Shown in pieces: positions 17,416-26,291 of a stretch of 64,000 bases of DNA. The stretch comes from Pseudomonas synxantha BG33R (GTDB lineage Bacteria > Pseudomonadota > Gammaproteobacteria > Pseudomonadales > Pseudomonadaceae). Positions within the stretch are counted from its first letter, which is position 1. Each line of letters opens with the position of its first letter. Both the position numbers and the translations under genes were made by a program. Under the pieces are notes generated by a model. That model had not been told where the DNA came from, ran no database searches, and saw only the letters and a program-made list of their open reading frames with translations. The stretch is taken from the NCBI RefSeq assembly GCF_000263715.2, contig NZ_CM001514.1:3847674-3911673 (forward strand), read 5' to 3'.

Positions 17416-17922
17416 ATGCATGAACTCGACGAACAGTTACGCGAACTCATCCCCAGGTTGCGGCGTTTTGCTGTGTCGCTGACGCGCAACAGCAGCAGCG
17501 CCGATGACCTGGTGCAGGCGACCCTGGAGCGGGCGATCATCGCCTGGGCCGATAAGCGTATCGAAGGCGACCTGCGCGCCTGGCTGTTCGCGATCCTTTA
17601 TCGACAGTTCCTCGACGCCCACCGCCGCAGCCGACGCTATGCACGTATGCTCGAATTCTTCACCGGGCGCGATGATGCGCAACCTTCGGTGGAGCGCACA
17701 GTGATGGCCCAATCCACCCTGCAAGCCTTCGACCAACTCAGCACCGAACAACGCGCCCTTTTGCTGTGGGTGTCCGTGGAGGGTTTGAGCTACAAGGAAG
17801 TCGCCGAGATCCTTCAGGTACCCATCGGCACCGTGATGTCGCGCCTGTCCCGTGCGCGCCAAGCGTTGCGTCAGCTCAGCGATGGCGAAATTGCCGGCCC
17901 TGCCCTGCGGAGACTCAAATGA
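17416..17922 (+). CDS. ECF RNA polymerase sigma factor
   Basis: A 168-residue sigma-70 of the extracytoplasmic-function type. Region 2 spans about 5-75 (LRRFAVSLTRNSSSADDLVQ and GDLRAWLFAILYRQFLDAHR) and region 4 about 105-155 (LSTEQRALLLWVSVEGLSYKE). Regions 1 and 3 are absent, as expected. ATG 17416 lies about 30 bases after the proposed -10; the open frame reaches further upstream but would cross that promoter. It overlaps the anti-sigma gene by four bases. The shared promoter motif suggests that it drives its own operon and the peroxidase/b561 operon, probably in response to oxidative or envelope stress. Confidence 0.92.
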   Translation: MHELDEQLRELIPRLRRFAVSLTRNSSSADDLVQATLERAIIAWADKRIEGDLRAWLFAILYRQFLDAHRRSRRYARMLEFFTGRDDAQPSVERTVMAQSTLQAFDQLSTEQRALLLWVSVEGLSYKEVAEILQVPIGTVMSRLSRARQALRQLSDGEIAGPALRRLK

Positions 17923-18656
17923 TCAACCTGCCCCCCAGCGAACGCGATTTGCATGCCTACATCGATCACCAACTGCCGGACAGTGACCGCCGCGTGCTTG
18001 AAACCTGGCTGGCCAACCACCCCGAAGCGGCCGCCCAGGTACACGCCTGGCAACAGGACGCGCAATTATTGCGGGCATCCTTGAGCGGCACCCTGCAGCA
18101 GCCGAGTAATCCGGCACTGGACCCGGCGTTGATCCGTCAGCGTATCAAGCGTCAGTCCCGCCGCCACCTCGCCAGCGCGGCGGTGTTGCTGATTGCCGTG
18201 AGCCTTGGCGGGCTTGGCGGCTGGCACGCCCGCGAAGCCACCCAACCACAGCCGCTGCCGATGACCGATGCCATGCAGGCTTACCGTCTGTTTGCCCAGG
18301 ACGGCGTCATGCCCGCCGACTACAACGACGACGGCAGCGGCACTATGCAAGCCTGGCTCGACCGCTTTTTCAATCAAGCCCATCGCCTGCCCGACCTGAG
18401 CCAGGCAGGCTTCAAGCCGGTCAGCGGGCGCCTGCTCACTACCGATCAGGGGGCAGCCGCCATGGTGCTGTACCAAGACCCCCAAGGCCGACGCATCAGC
18501 TTTTATATCCGCCCGCCGGGACCGAACAACGGCTTCCTGCCCCGTGGCAGCCGCAGCGCCGACGGTTTGCAGGCCGAGTACTGGTCGGGCGGCGGCTACA
18601 ACTACGCAATGGTCAGCCCGGCAGACCAGCCCGCCCCGGCGCTGATGAAGTTCTAG
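17919..18656 (+). CDS. Membrane anti-sigma factor
   Basis: A 245-residue protein: a cytoplasmic sigma-binding N-terminus (1-80, with RDLHAYIDHQLPDSDRR), one membrane helix (about 86-104, ASAAVLLIAVSLGGLGGW) and a periplasmic C-terminal domain. The zinc cysteines of RsrA/ChrR-type anti-sigmas are missing, so it would not sense redox through a Zn-thiol site. ATG 17919 overlaps the sigma stop (ATGA), a typical coupled pair. Signal sensing by the periplasmic domain is inferred from the layout. Its stop shares CTAG with the convergent pilus gene. Confidence 0.88.
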   Translation: MINLPPSERDLHAYIDHQLPDSDRRVLETWLANHPEAAAQVHAWQQDAQLLRASLSGTLQQPSNPALDPALIRQRIKRQSRRHLASAAVLLIAVSLGGLGGWHAREATQPQPLPMTDAMQAYRLFAQDGVMPADYNDDGSGTMQAWLDRFFNQAHRLPDLSQAGFKPVSGRLLTTDQGAAAMVLYQDPQGRRISFYIRPPGPNNGFLPRGSRSADGLQAEYWSGGGYNYAMVSPADQPAPALMKF

Positions 18657-19627
18657 AAACCCACGTCCAGCACCACGTTGTCCAGGTAGGTGCCGCCGGG
18701 GGGTGTGGGCTGGTCGGTGTAGATGCGTGCGTTGTAGTTAAATACCTGGCTGCCGATGCCCAACCCATTGCCAGGGTTGACCTCTGCTGTGGAACTGGCC
18801 CGCCGCGCCGCGCCGACGCTGCCCCAGCGCGTGGTGCCGGCGCTTTTGAAGAGGTCATAGGCCAGGTAGTTGCTGCCGGAAACCATGCGTCGGCGCCCGC
18901 CGACACTGATCGGGTTCTGGCCATCGCTCAAGCCCACGGTGTAGGCACTGCCCTTGGTGCAGGCGATATTGATGGTCTGGCCGGTCACTGCGGTAAACCC
19001 ACTGACCACCGGCGCGCTGCCAAAGCTGATATTCGGCGCGGTGATCTGGCAGTCATTGGTCACGGTCATGCTGACGGTCAGGCTTGCCGTGCCGCTGCCC
19101 GTGTCACGCCCCAGGCAAATGCCGCCAATGCCGATCCCCGAGCAATAATTCCACACCCAGGCGATGTTCAATGTCTCGGTGTACAGCCCCGCTGCGATAT
19201 TGCTGCCGGTAATGCTGCTCAGGTACAACGGCACGGTTTTCGCCCCGGGCCCGGCGATCAGGCCAATGCTCTGGGCAATGCCGCCCGCGCCCCCAAAATC
19301 GAATTGGGTGCCGCGGGTGATGGGATAACTGGTGCTGTTGTTGCCATAAATCGTGTAGCCAATCACATCACCGGTCGGCCCGACCATGCCAGCGGTGGAC
19401 GAGGTGATCGTAGCGTAGAAGTGGTCGGTGGACACCAGCAGCGAAATCAACGCCTGGGTGCAACTCAATCCGGAGTTGGTGGTAGAGCTGGTTTGCGCGG
19501 CAGTGCGGACCGTCATCGAGCTGATCGAACCGAAACTGGCCGGCACCGTGGAAACCACCGAACACACCGCCATAACCTGCCCGGAAAACAACAGCCCTGC
19601 CGCATACATCCATGCCTTGCCCCTCAC
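18653..19627 (-). CDS. csuE: Csu-type pilus tip adhesin (two spore-coat-U domains)
   Basis: A 324-residue exported protein with a signal peptide (about 1-20, LLFSGQVMAVCSV) and two spore-coat protein U (SCPU) domains, roughly 21-180 and 185-324. The second ends with GGTYLDNVVLDVGF, the donor-strand-like terminal strand of archaic pilins. Paired cysteines (for example C22/C56 and C193/C223) fit disulfide-stabilised pilin folds. As last gene after the usher and with two domains it corresponds to CsuE, the tip adhesin that binds surfaces in biofilm formation. It is convergent with the anti-sigma gene. Confidence 0.85.
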   Translation of the reverse strand: MRGKAWMYAAGLLFSGQVMAVCSVVSTVPASFGSISSMTVRTAAQTSSTTNSGLSCTQALISLLVSTDHFYATITSSTAGMVGPTGDVIGYTIYGNNSTSYPITRGTQFDFGGAGGIAQSIGLIAGPGAKTVPLYLSSITGSNIAAGLYTETLNIAWVWNYCSGIGIGGICLGRDTGSGTASLTVSMTVTNDCQITAPNISFGSAPVVSGFTAVTGQTINIACTKGSAYTVGLSDGQNPISVGGRRRMVSGSNYLAYDLFKSAGTTRWGSVGAARRASSTAEVNPGNGLGIGSQVFNYNARIYTDQPTPPGGTYLDNVVLDVGF

Positions 19628-19650
19628 CCGCAGTCTCCTTGCTCAACCAC

Positions 19651-21999
19651 TCACTGGCACACCAACGGCCCGATCAGGGGCACGTCCTGTTGTTGCTCAT
19701 CGATGTCGAATGTCGCCTGGCAGGTGCGCCCCTCACTGAGGGTGACCTGCAAGGTATTGTGGGCGCTGAGGTTTTCCAGATAGACCAGCCCATCCCACCC
19801 CACCACCGCCTGGGTGTTGCTTTGCTCGTGCACCACCAGGCTGCCCAGCGGTAGCTCCTGATGCTGGCGATCCACCAGGGTGATACTGGCGGCGAGCACC
19901 CGGCGCAGCGGGAACTCCAACAGATAGCCGCTGCCCCGGCGTACCGACACGCGCTGCTCCACATTGGGGCTCTGCACGTTCGCCGGCAGGTTCAACGGGT
20001 CAATTTCATATTTGCCGCGGTAATACGCGCTGCTCCATGGCACCAGCAAATGACCGTTGCGGTCGGTCTGGCCCACCAGCTGGTTTTCGTAGCGCACTGG
20101 AATCCCGGCAAACCCCTGGGTACTCACCACCACAAACGCGTCATTGATACGGTTGGCAGCAAAGGTTTCGCCGCCCATCCACACCAGCGAGCCGCTGGCA
20201 TCCGCCCAGCGCGTTTGGGCGTCGCTGCTGCCGTACACGCCGGCCTGCAACTGCACTGACTGCAAGCGCCAGGTCAGGTCGGCCTGCCGATAGCTTGGCG
20301 CATCGCCCTGGGCATAGCCGAGGTTGTAGCCCACGCCGCCTTCGCTGGGCACCGCGCGGCTGTAGTTGATGCGCTGGCGACTGGCGCCGTCCTTGCTGCG
20401 CTCGGTGCTCAAGGCCAGACTGCCGTTGAGGTCGAACGGGATCACCAGTTGCGCCTGCATGGCCCAGTTGCTGTCGCCGATTTCGCGGTTGGCCGACAGG
20501 TAGAAGCTGGTGTTGCGCCACAGCGGTTTGCTCCAGCTGAGGTTGAGCAGGCGCGTGCGCGAATCGTCTGCCGCCTGCACGTCGAAATACCCCAGGCCCA
20601 GGCTGCCGAAACGTTGAAGGTTGAGGCTCAGCGTCACCTGCTCGCTACGCTTGCTGAGGCTGGCATAAGGGGTGTCGACCAGGGTCAGGTCAGCGTAGTC
20701 ATCACGCCGTTCAACGCGTTGGTACATCAGGCTGTAGCGCGTGCTGTTGTACTGGTAGCCAAGGCTGAGTTGCTGGCCGCTGCGGCTGTCAAACTGGCTC
20801 TGGCTGAGGGCGGTATTGAGCACGCCGAAGTTGCCCAGGCGCAGGTTGGCGCCAAGCCCGCCAAGGGTCAGGTCGCTGGATGCTTCGGCATGGCTTTCCA
20901 GGGTGAGGCTGTCGGAATAGCCATAGCGAAAGGTGCCACTGGTTACGCCCGGCCCGTAACCGAAATCGCGCAGGGTGTAGTCACGGCGCAAGGTACCGGC
21001 AGCCACGGAAAAATCCGTCAGGCCTTGTTGCAGCAAGGTGCTGGTGACGTAGAACGGCACCGTGGTCGACACCTGGCGCCCGAGGGCGTCGGTGGTCACC
21101 ACGACAGCCTCCCCGGCGCCGTTGATAAATGGCACGTTGGTCAGGGTATAAGGCCCGGGTTGCAGCTGCGCGGTGTCGGATTTATAGCCGTTGATAAACA
21201 GGTCCACCGACGAGGGCACCGCCGCCTCACCGGCGAACTGCGGCAAAGGGTAAGTGACCAGGTCCGGGCGCACGGCAAAGTCCCGGGACACTTGCACCCC
21301 GCCCAGACGCACCGAGCTGCTCCAGGGCAGCGAGCCGCTGATCACGTCGCCCGCCTCGTAGGTGAGCAGGCGCTCATCATCGGAAAATCGCCAGGTGGTG
21401 TCGTAGCGCCGGTAACCGTTGCCGAGGGTACTGTCGGTGATGCCATCAGCCAGGGTCTGGCGCACCTGCCCGGTGTTGGACAAGGTGCCCCAGGTGTCGA
21501 ACAGCCGCACTTCGTTCCAGGCGGCGAGGTAGCTGCCGCCGTCATCGGTGTCGTTGAAATACACGTCATAGTTGAGCAAGGCGCCGAAGCTGCTCATGGC
21601 CTGGGTGCGCGGATAGGTATTGCGATTGCCGATAAACTGCGCCTGCAACCAGGATGGCGGTACATCCAGCAACAGGCGCTGGCCGTTGCTGTCGTAGTCG
21701 CTGTGCAGCCCAGGCACCTGGTCCAGGGCCACGCTGCCGACAGGCTCGCCGGGCAGTTTCATGCCCACGTCCTGCAGCGCGCTGGCGGGCACAAACAGCT
21801 GGCCGGCGCGCTGGTCGACCGCAATGATGCGGCCGGTGTCCATCTGGTTGACCACCAGTTCCAGAAACAGCTGTGCATCGGCAACTGCCTCCATGCTGCC
21901 CGGCGGCGGCGGCAAGTCGCCTGCCATCGCAGCGCCCCACAGCCCGCTTGCCACTGCCACCGACGACCATAAACCCCGAGCCCAACCACGACTCACCAT
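19651..21999 (-). CDS. csuD: Outer-membrane fimbrial usher of Csu type
   Basis: A 782-residue usher that would thread pilus subunits through the outer membrane. It has a signal peptide (about 1-26), an N-terminal periplasmic domain with DAQLFLELVVNQMDTG, a long beta-barrel with the plug domain, and C-terminal domains containing GYLLEFPLRRV and QATFDIDEQQQDVPLIGPLV. ATG 21999 (MVSRGWARG) is preferred over 22029 because GAAGGA lies nine bases upstream and the signal peptide starts there. It lies between the chaperone and tip genes in the usual Csu order, 23 bases from the tip gene. Confidence 0.9.
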   Translation of the reverse strand: MVSRGWARGLWSSVAVASGLWGAAMAGDLPPPPGSMEAVADAQLFLELVVNQMDTGRIIAVDQRAGQLFVPASALQDVGMKLPGEPVGSVALDQVPGLHSDYDSNGQRLLLDVPPSWLQAQFIGNRNTYPRTQAMSSFGALLNYDVYFNDTDDGGSYLAAWNEVRLFDTWGTLSNTGQVRQTLADGITDSTLGNGYRRYDTTWRFSDDERLLTYEAGDVISGSLPWSSSVRLGGVQVSRDFAVRPDLVTYPLPQFAGEAAVPSSVDLFINGYKSDTAQLQPGPYTLTNVPFINGAGEAVVVTTDALGRQVSTTVPFYVTSTLLQQGLTDFSVAAGTLRRDYTLRDFGYGPGVTSGTFRYGYSDSLTLESHAEASSDLTLGGLGANLRLGNFGVLNTALSQSQFDSRSGQQLSLGYQYNSTRYSLMYQRVERRDDYADLTLVDTPYASLSKRSEQVTLSLNLQRFGSLGLGYFDVQAADDSRTRLLNLSWSKPLWRNTSFYLSANREIGDSNWAMQAQLVIPFDLNGSLALSTERSKDGASRQRINYSRAVPSEGGVGYNLGYAQGDAPSYRQADLTWRLQSVQLQAGVYGSSDAQTRWADASGSLVWMGGETFAANRINDAFVVVSTQGFAGIPVRYENQLVGQTDRNGHLLVPWSSAYYRGKYEIDPLNLPANVQSPNVEQRVSVRRGSGYLLEFPLRRVLAASITLVDRQHQELPLGSLVVHEQSNTQAVVGWDGLVYLENLSAHNTLQVTLSEGRTCQATFDIDEQQQDVPLIGPLVCQ

Positions 22000-22071
22000 G
22001 GCGTTGTGTCCTTCAATGGACATCTCCATCCTGTTAAAACCCGGGCGTATGCCCGTAGCGCTACCTGACGG

Positions 22072-22860
22072 TTATCGCTTGGGCGCCAGGCTTTCCACTT
22101 GCGGCGCGCCGTTGACCCTGACCTGCAACGGCTGGTCGGCTGATACGGCATCCGGCACCGGCCAGCGCATACTCGCGCCCGGCAGCACATAGCCGAGCAA
22201 ACCTTCTACCAGCGGCCGGGTCTGCCCGCCTTGTTTGAACGACGCATCGGTGAGCCGCGCATGCACAGCGCCCTGGTTGCGCACCTCGATGTAATTGCGC
22301 CCGCCCACATTGACCTTTTGCCAGCTCAAGTCCGGCTTGCCGGCGCCCTTGGGGTCGCGTTGACGCGTGGCGTCGTCCTTGCTCCACAACCCGGCGCCGT
22401 AGGCAAACAAGGGCACCGAATAGCGCATCTGGAAGCGAATCGCCGCCGCCGTGTTCTTGCCTTCCGGCGGCGCCGGCACCTGCAGCGCCGAGGGAATTTC
22501 ATCGATGATGATGCGATAGGCCAGCTCCTGCCCCGGCGGTACTTCGCGGGTTCTGGTCAGGCGCACCAGTTGCTTCTGGCCGGGCTCGATTTTGGCCACC
22601 GGCGGGCTGCCGATCACGTCGCGCTGGTTCTGGTACTGCTCGTCGAAGCCATTCTGGCTCCAGGCAAATACGCGGATCTGCAGGTTGGCCGTCTCCGTGC
22701 CACGGTTCTCCAACCACAGCGCGCTGGCCTGTTGGTCGGCCTCCAGCACCGGGTCGATGGGCCAGATCAGCACCGAACTGGCCGCCTGCACCAGCCCTGC
22801 GCCACACAAAAGCCCCAAGGCAATACCCGCGGCCCACCACCGCCGGGAAGTTGAATGCAT
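22072..22860 (-). CDS. csuC: Periplasmic pilus chaperone of Csu type
   Basis: A 262-residue PapD-like chaperone with a signal peptide (about 1-26) and two Ig-like domains. The first has VLIWPIDPVLEADQQASALW and LENRGTETANLQIRVFAW, the second NYIEVRNQGAVHARLTDASF. It would hold pilus subunits in the periplasm by donor-strand complementation and deliver them to the usher. ATG 22860 follows GGAG at a normal distance and gives MHSTSRRWW; the longer frame to 22893 adds residues without family support. It lies 72 bases before the usher start. Confidence 0.9.
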   Translation of the reverse strand: MHSTSRRWWAAGIALGLLCGAGLVQAASSVLIWPIDPVLEADQQASALWLENRGTETANLQIRVFAWSQNGFDEQYQNQRDVIGSPPVAKIEPGQKQLVRLTRTREVPPGQELAYRIIIDEIPSALQVPAPPEGKNTAAAIRFQMRYSVPLFAYGAGLWSKDDATRQRDPKGAGKPDLSWQKVNVGGRNYIEVRNQGAVHARLTDASFKQGGQTRPLVEGLLGYVLPGASMRWPVPDAVSADQPLQVRVNGAPQVESLAPKR

Positions 22861-22886
22861 AAATCCACTCCTCAATACCGTTAGCC

Positions 22887-23357
22887 CTACCACGACAGCT
22901 GCACCTGCAGCGTGTCGCTGTACGTCCCCCCAGGCTGATTGCCCGGTAATACCACCCGCCCGTAAATCGGCAGGCTGATGTTGTTGGCATCGCTGTAAGT
23001 CACGCTGACGCTCTGGCTGACGCCCAGGCTCTGGCTGAACGCCGCGTCGCGAAACAGTTGATAGGCCACCCGCGCGCTGCCGCTGTTGAGCTGCAAGTTA
23101 CGCCCGGCGCTGTTGTGAAGGCCGCCATCCACACTCATGCTCAGCGCCACCCCCGGTGTGCATTGCAAGGTCACACCGCCGGTAAGGGCTGCCGTGACCG
23201 TACCGGTGGCCAGTGCCGAGTAGCTGCCATAGGCCAACGCGCCGTAGTTGGAACCACCGCCCACGATCAGGCAACCGGGAGTAATGGTCGCGCTGACCTG
23301 GAAGCTCTGGCTGGTCACTGCCGACAACGGCAACGGCAGCGCCAATCCACAAGCCAA
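22887..23357 (-). CDS. Csu-type pilus subunit (SCPU domain), fourth small subunit
   Basis: An SCPU pilin of about 156 residues with SATITPGCLIVGGGSNYGAL at the mature N-terminus, a paired cysteine in LQCTPG, and GGTYSDTLQVQLSW at the end. No ATG or GTG start is available. TTG 23357 gives a leader without positive charge (MACGLALPLPLS). CTG 23381 lies over the stop codon of the upstream gene, has GGAG eight bases before it, and adds an arginine-containing segment LTLWLRLG that completes a signal peptide. I give the TTG coordinate as the conservative start, but CTG looks biologically better. It lies just before the chaperone gene. Confidence 0.82.
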   Translation of the reverse strand: MACGLALPLPLSAVTSQSFQVSATITPGCLIVGGGSNYGALAYGSYSALATGTVTAALTGGVTLQCTPGVALSMSVDGGLHNSAGRNLQLNSGSARVAYQLFRDAAFSQSLGVSQSVSVTYSDANNISLPIYGRVVLPGNQPGGTYSDTLQVQLSW

Positions 23358-23377
23358 CCCCAGCCTGAGCCACAGGG

Positions 23378-23920
23378 TCAGAACGTCAGCTCCACGGCCA
23401 CGGTATCGGTGTAAGTACCTGCCGGCAGGCCCGCCTTGCCCACCGCGCGACCGTAGAGGTTGACGGTCTGCGCCACACCGGTACTGGTGGCGAGCGTCAC
23501 CACGCCATCGATCGCCAACAGCGCTGAATGCCCGCTGTCGGTGTAGAAATCGTAGGGCACGAAGTTACCCGCCCCATCGGCCAGCGCACGGGTGCCACCC
23601 GGCGAGGCACCATCATGGGCGCCGGCACGCACCTTCACCGCAGGCGTGGCGCCGGCTGAACACAGAATCGACAGCGCCCCGCCGGTGCCGGTGCCGCCCA
23701 GCAGTTGGGCGTCGGCATTGGTAAACAGGCTGTTGGTGGTGCCGAAGTTCAAGCTACCGAAATTCAGCCCGGTAGCCGCCCCGGAGCCGTTGACCTGGCA
23801 ACTGGCGATCAAGGTCAGGCTCGAACTGATCTGCCCGGTGACCGTGGTCGCCGCATTCAGGCTGGAGGCCAGCACCAGGCCCAGGGCACACACGCCCATT
23901 CGCGATACGAGTACATGCAT
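23378..23920 (-). CDS. Csu-type pilus subunit (SCPU domain), third small subunit
   Basis: A 180-residue exported SCPU pilin. It has a signal peptide ending around LASSLNAATTV, the mature start VTGQISSSLTLIASCQVNGS, a second cysteine in LSILCSAG and the C-terminal strand AGTYTDTVAVELTF. Among in-frame ATGs at 23935, 23929 and 23920, the last has AGGA eight bases upstream and gives the shortest normal leader (MHVLVSRMG). It lies 18 bases after the preceding subunit gene, and its stop overlaps the proposed CTG start of the next. Confidence 0.87.
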   Translation of the reverse strand: MHVLVSRMGVCALGLVLASSLNAATTVTGQISSSLTLIASCQVNGSGAATGLNFGSLNFGTTNSLFTNADAQLLGGTGTGGALSILCSAGATPAVKVRAGAHDGASPGGTRALADGAGNFVPYDFYTDSGHSALLAIDGVVTLATSTGVAQTVNLYGRAVGKAGLPAGTYTDTVAVELTF

Positions 23921-23938
23921 GATATCCATCCTCATGGT

Positions 23939-24484
23939 TTACCAATCCAGAGTCACCGTCAGGGTGTCTGTGTAGATGCCGGCCGGTAGGGCCCTGGTAT
24001 TCGCCACCACGGAGCCGAATACCGGGATGGGTACCTGTGCGCCCTGGGTCACGACGAAATTGCGTTGCTGGCCGATGCGGTAGGCACTCTGGCCCAACGC
24101 ATCGGCCGATAGCCGATAGGGAATGGTCTGGCGCCCGTTGCTCAAGCGGCGCGTGGTACCGTCGCCATGGGCGCCACCGTCGATGGTCACGGTAAAACTG
24201 CTGACCAACGACGGGTTGCAGGACACCGACAGCGGCGCTTTATCGCCATCGGAAATGGTCGCGCCCAAGGTGTCGTTCCAGGTCGGCCCCTGGCTGCCGA
24301 AATCCAACAGCGCAGTGCCACCGTCCGGAGTCACCGGCGCACGTTCCACGCCTTTGCTGACTTCGCAACTGGCGGTAATCACCAACCGTGCGTGAATCTG
24401 CCCGTTGGCCACAGCCGCCTGCGCGTCCTCGGCCAGCAACAGCAGGCCGCCCAAGGCCGCGATGGCCAGATAGCGGCTTACCAT
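23939..24484 (-). CDS. Csu-type pilus subunit (SCPU domain), second small subunit
   Basis: A 181-residue exported SCPU pilin with a leader of about 23 residues (LLLLAEDAQAAV). The mature start is NGQIHARLVITASCEVSKG, and the segments DFGSQGPTWNDTLGATISDG and FTVTIDGGAHGDGTTRRL resemble by eye the major subunit CsuA/B of Acinetobacter, which makes this the best candidate for the shaft protein. It ends with AGIYTDTLTVTLDW. Its start overlaps the end of the first subunit gene by seven bases. Confidence 0.87.
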   Translation of the reverse strand: MVSRYLAIAALGGLLLLAEDAQAAVANGQIHARLVITASCEVSKGVERAPVTPDGGTALLDFGSQGPTWNDTLGATISDGDKAPLSVSCNPSLVSSFTVTIDGGAHGDGTTRRLSNGRQTIPYRLSADALGQSAYRIGQQRNFVVTQGAQVPIPVFGSVVANTRALPAGIYTDTLTVTLDW

Positions 24485-25005
24485 GTGACCGTGACCTTGA
24501 GCAGGTCGGAATAACGCCCCACCGCAGGGATGTCTTTGAGCGGTTCAATGCGGCCATACAACGGCAAATCAACCGAGCCGGTGTCCGGTACGCGGCCGCT
24601 GACCGGCACGTCCACCGGCAAGGGGATCAACCGGGCTGCGTCGGCATAAATGCGATAAGGAATGGGCTTGCTTAAGGGCATCGCATTACTGAGGTAACGC
24701 ACTTCGCCCACGCCACCGTGCAGGCCGCCGTCAACGCGCATTTGGTAAGGCGTGTCGGGGTTGCACTCCAGGCGCGGCTGGCGCTGGCTGATCAGGGCCG
24801 CACTCAGGGGGCCGGCCGGGTCATCCAGACGCGGGCCGCTGCCGAAATCCAATACGCCAAGTTGCTCGATGCCCGCAGTGCGAGTGGTGCCCACCAACTG
24901 GCAACCCCGCTGCACGTCGATACGCACCTCCACCTGGAGTTGCGCAGCAGAAGCCGTGTTGCAGAGCATCGCGCCCATGACAGCCAATACCGCCGGTCCC
25001 TTCAC
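24478..25005 (-). CDS. Csu-type pilus subunit (SCPU domain), first gene of pilus operon
   Basis: A 175-residue exported SCPU pilin starting at GTG 25005, with AGGA 13 to 10 bases upstream. The leader ends near CNTASAAQLQ, the mature part starts LQVEVRIDVQRGCQLVGTTR and the last strand is GRYSDLLKVTVTW. As the first gene behind a 154-base divergent region shared with the ZapE-like gene, it probably marks the pilus operon promoter. Together with the next three genes it gives four small subunits, one more than the csuA/B-A-B set of Acinetobacter. Confidence 0.85.
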   Translation of the reverse strand: MKGPAVLAVMGAMLCNTASAAQLQVEVRIDVQRGCQLVGTTRTAGIEQLGVLDFGSGPRLDDPAGPLSAALISQRQPRLECNPDTPYQMRVDGGLHGGVGEVRYLSNAMPLSKPIPYRIYADAARLIPLPVDVPVSGRVPDTGSVDLPLYGRIEPLKDIPAVGRYSDLLKVTVTW

Positions 25006-25159
25006 TGCCCCAATTCCTTATACAGGGGTAACAACCTTGTATGAGGTTAGCCAGTTAACGCGAAAGTGCCAGTTTGCAAGGCTCGGCGCCCTTCACTGTT
25101 GGTCAAATGGCATCAAGCGTCCTACAGTAAGCGACCACCGCAATACAGAGTGATTATTC

Positions 25160-26254
25160 TTGGCCGTGCTTGCCCTGTTCCAGCGCCTGCTGGGTAAAAA
25201 AACCGACGCCTGGTGTGCCTCGCCCATTCCTGCCTATTTTCAGAAAAAGGCCGAACAACAGGGCTACACCCTCAGTGACGGCCAAATCCGGGCGATTACC
25301 GCCCTGAATCGGCAGGCCCAGCACCTGCTTAATGGCCAGGCCACGCGCAGCCTGTACCTGCACGGCCCGGTAGGTCGCGGCAAGAGCTGGCTGCTGGAAG
25401 GGTTTTTCCAGGCGCTGCCCATCGCCGAGAAGCAACGCGTGCATTTCCACGACTTCTTTGCCCGGCTGCACCAGGGCATGTTTGTGCACCGCGAGCATGA
25501 GGATGCCTTGGGCGTCACTCTGGATCAGTTGCTCGCTGATTGCCGTGTGCTGTGTTTTGACGAGTTCCATGTGCACGATATCGGCGATGCAATGCTCATC
25601 AGCCGCTTGTTCAAGGCCCTGTTCCAACGCGGCGTGCTGGTATTGGTAACGTCCAACTACCCGCCCGAAGGGTTGCTGCCCAACCCGCTGTACCACGAAC
25701 GATTCAAACCGGTGATCGACCTGATCGCCGCACGCATGGACGTGCTGCAAGTCAGCGCGCCCCAGGACTTTCGCAGCCTGCCCCAGGCCCACGCCCAACA
25801 ACGTTTCACCCGCGGCCACTATGTGTGGCCGGGTACACCGGCGCAGCGGGAAAGCCTGGGTGTGCCTGCCACCAATGGCCCGGCGCAAACCCTGACGGTT
25901 GGCAATCGGCAGTTGCTGTGCCGAGACCATCAGGCGCGGACCATCCTGTTCACCTTCAACGACCTGTGTGAACAGCTCACCGCCGTGATGGATTACCTGC
26001 TGCTGTGCCAGGACTTCGACCACTGGATCATCGACGGTCTGCCGCAGTTGGCCGAATGCCCTATCGCCGTGCAACAGCGTTTTATCAACCTGGTGGACGT
26101 GCTCTACGATCAGGACAAACACCTGACCCTCATGGGTCACCAGCCGCTGGATAAAGCCCTGGAAGGCCAGGCCATCGACCTCGCCCGCACCGCCAGTCGC
26201 CTGCGCCAATTGCACATGCTCTGCCCGCAAACCGCGCCCGAGCCGCTATCATGA
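25160..26254 (+). CDS. ZapE/AFG1-family ATPase
   Basis: A 364-residue AAA-like ATPase. Walker A is HGPVGRGKSWL (about 68-78) and Walker B VLCFDEFHVHD (about 130-140), followed by VTSNYPPEGLLPNPLYHERF, a signature of the AFG1/LACE1/ZapE family. ZapE acts on the Z-ring in E. coli division under stress. The TTG start at 25160 is the first usable codon; GTG at 25166 is an alternative. The sequence is typical, but Pseudomonas often has a second ZapE in another locus, so this could be the accessory paralog; I therefore give no symbol. It is divergent from the Csu operon. Confidence 0.85.
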   Translation: MAVLALFQRLLGKKTDAWCASPIPAYFQKKAEQQGYTLSDGQIRAITALNRQAQHLLNGQATRSLYLHGPVGRGKSWLLEGFFQALPIAEKQRVHFHDFFARLHQGMFVHREHEDALGVTLDQLLADCRVLCFDEFHVHDIGDAMLISRLFKALFQRGVLVLVTSNYPPEGLLPNPLYHERFKPVIDLIAARMDVLQVSAPQDFRSLPQAHAQQRFTRGHYVWPGTPAQRESLGVPATNGPAQTLTVGNRQLLCRDHQARTILFTFNDLCEQLTAVMDYLLLCQDFDHWIIDGLPQLAECPIAVQQRFINLVDVLYDQDKHLTLMGHQPLDKALEGQAIDLARTASRLRQLHMLCPQTAPEPLS

Positions 26255-26291
26255 GCGCCTTTTACGCCCCCTTCCGAGTGCCGCGCTGCTC

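Noticed and set aside
20449..21972. Forward frame of 507 codons opposite the usher gene
   Set aside because: The usher on the reverse strand has signal peptide, barrel and operon context; the forward frame is Ala/Val/Gly/His-rich without motifs.
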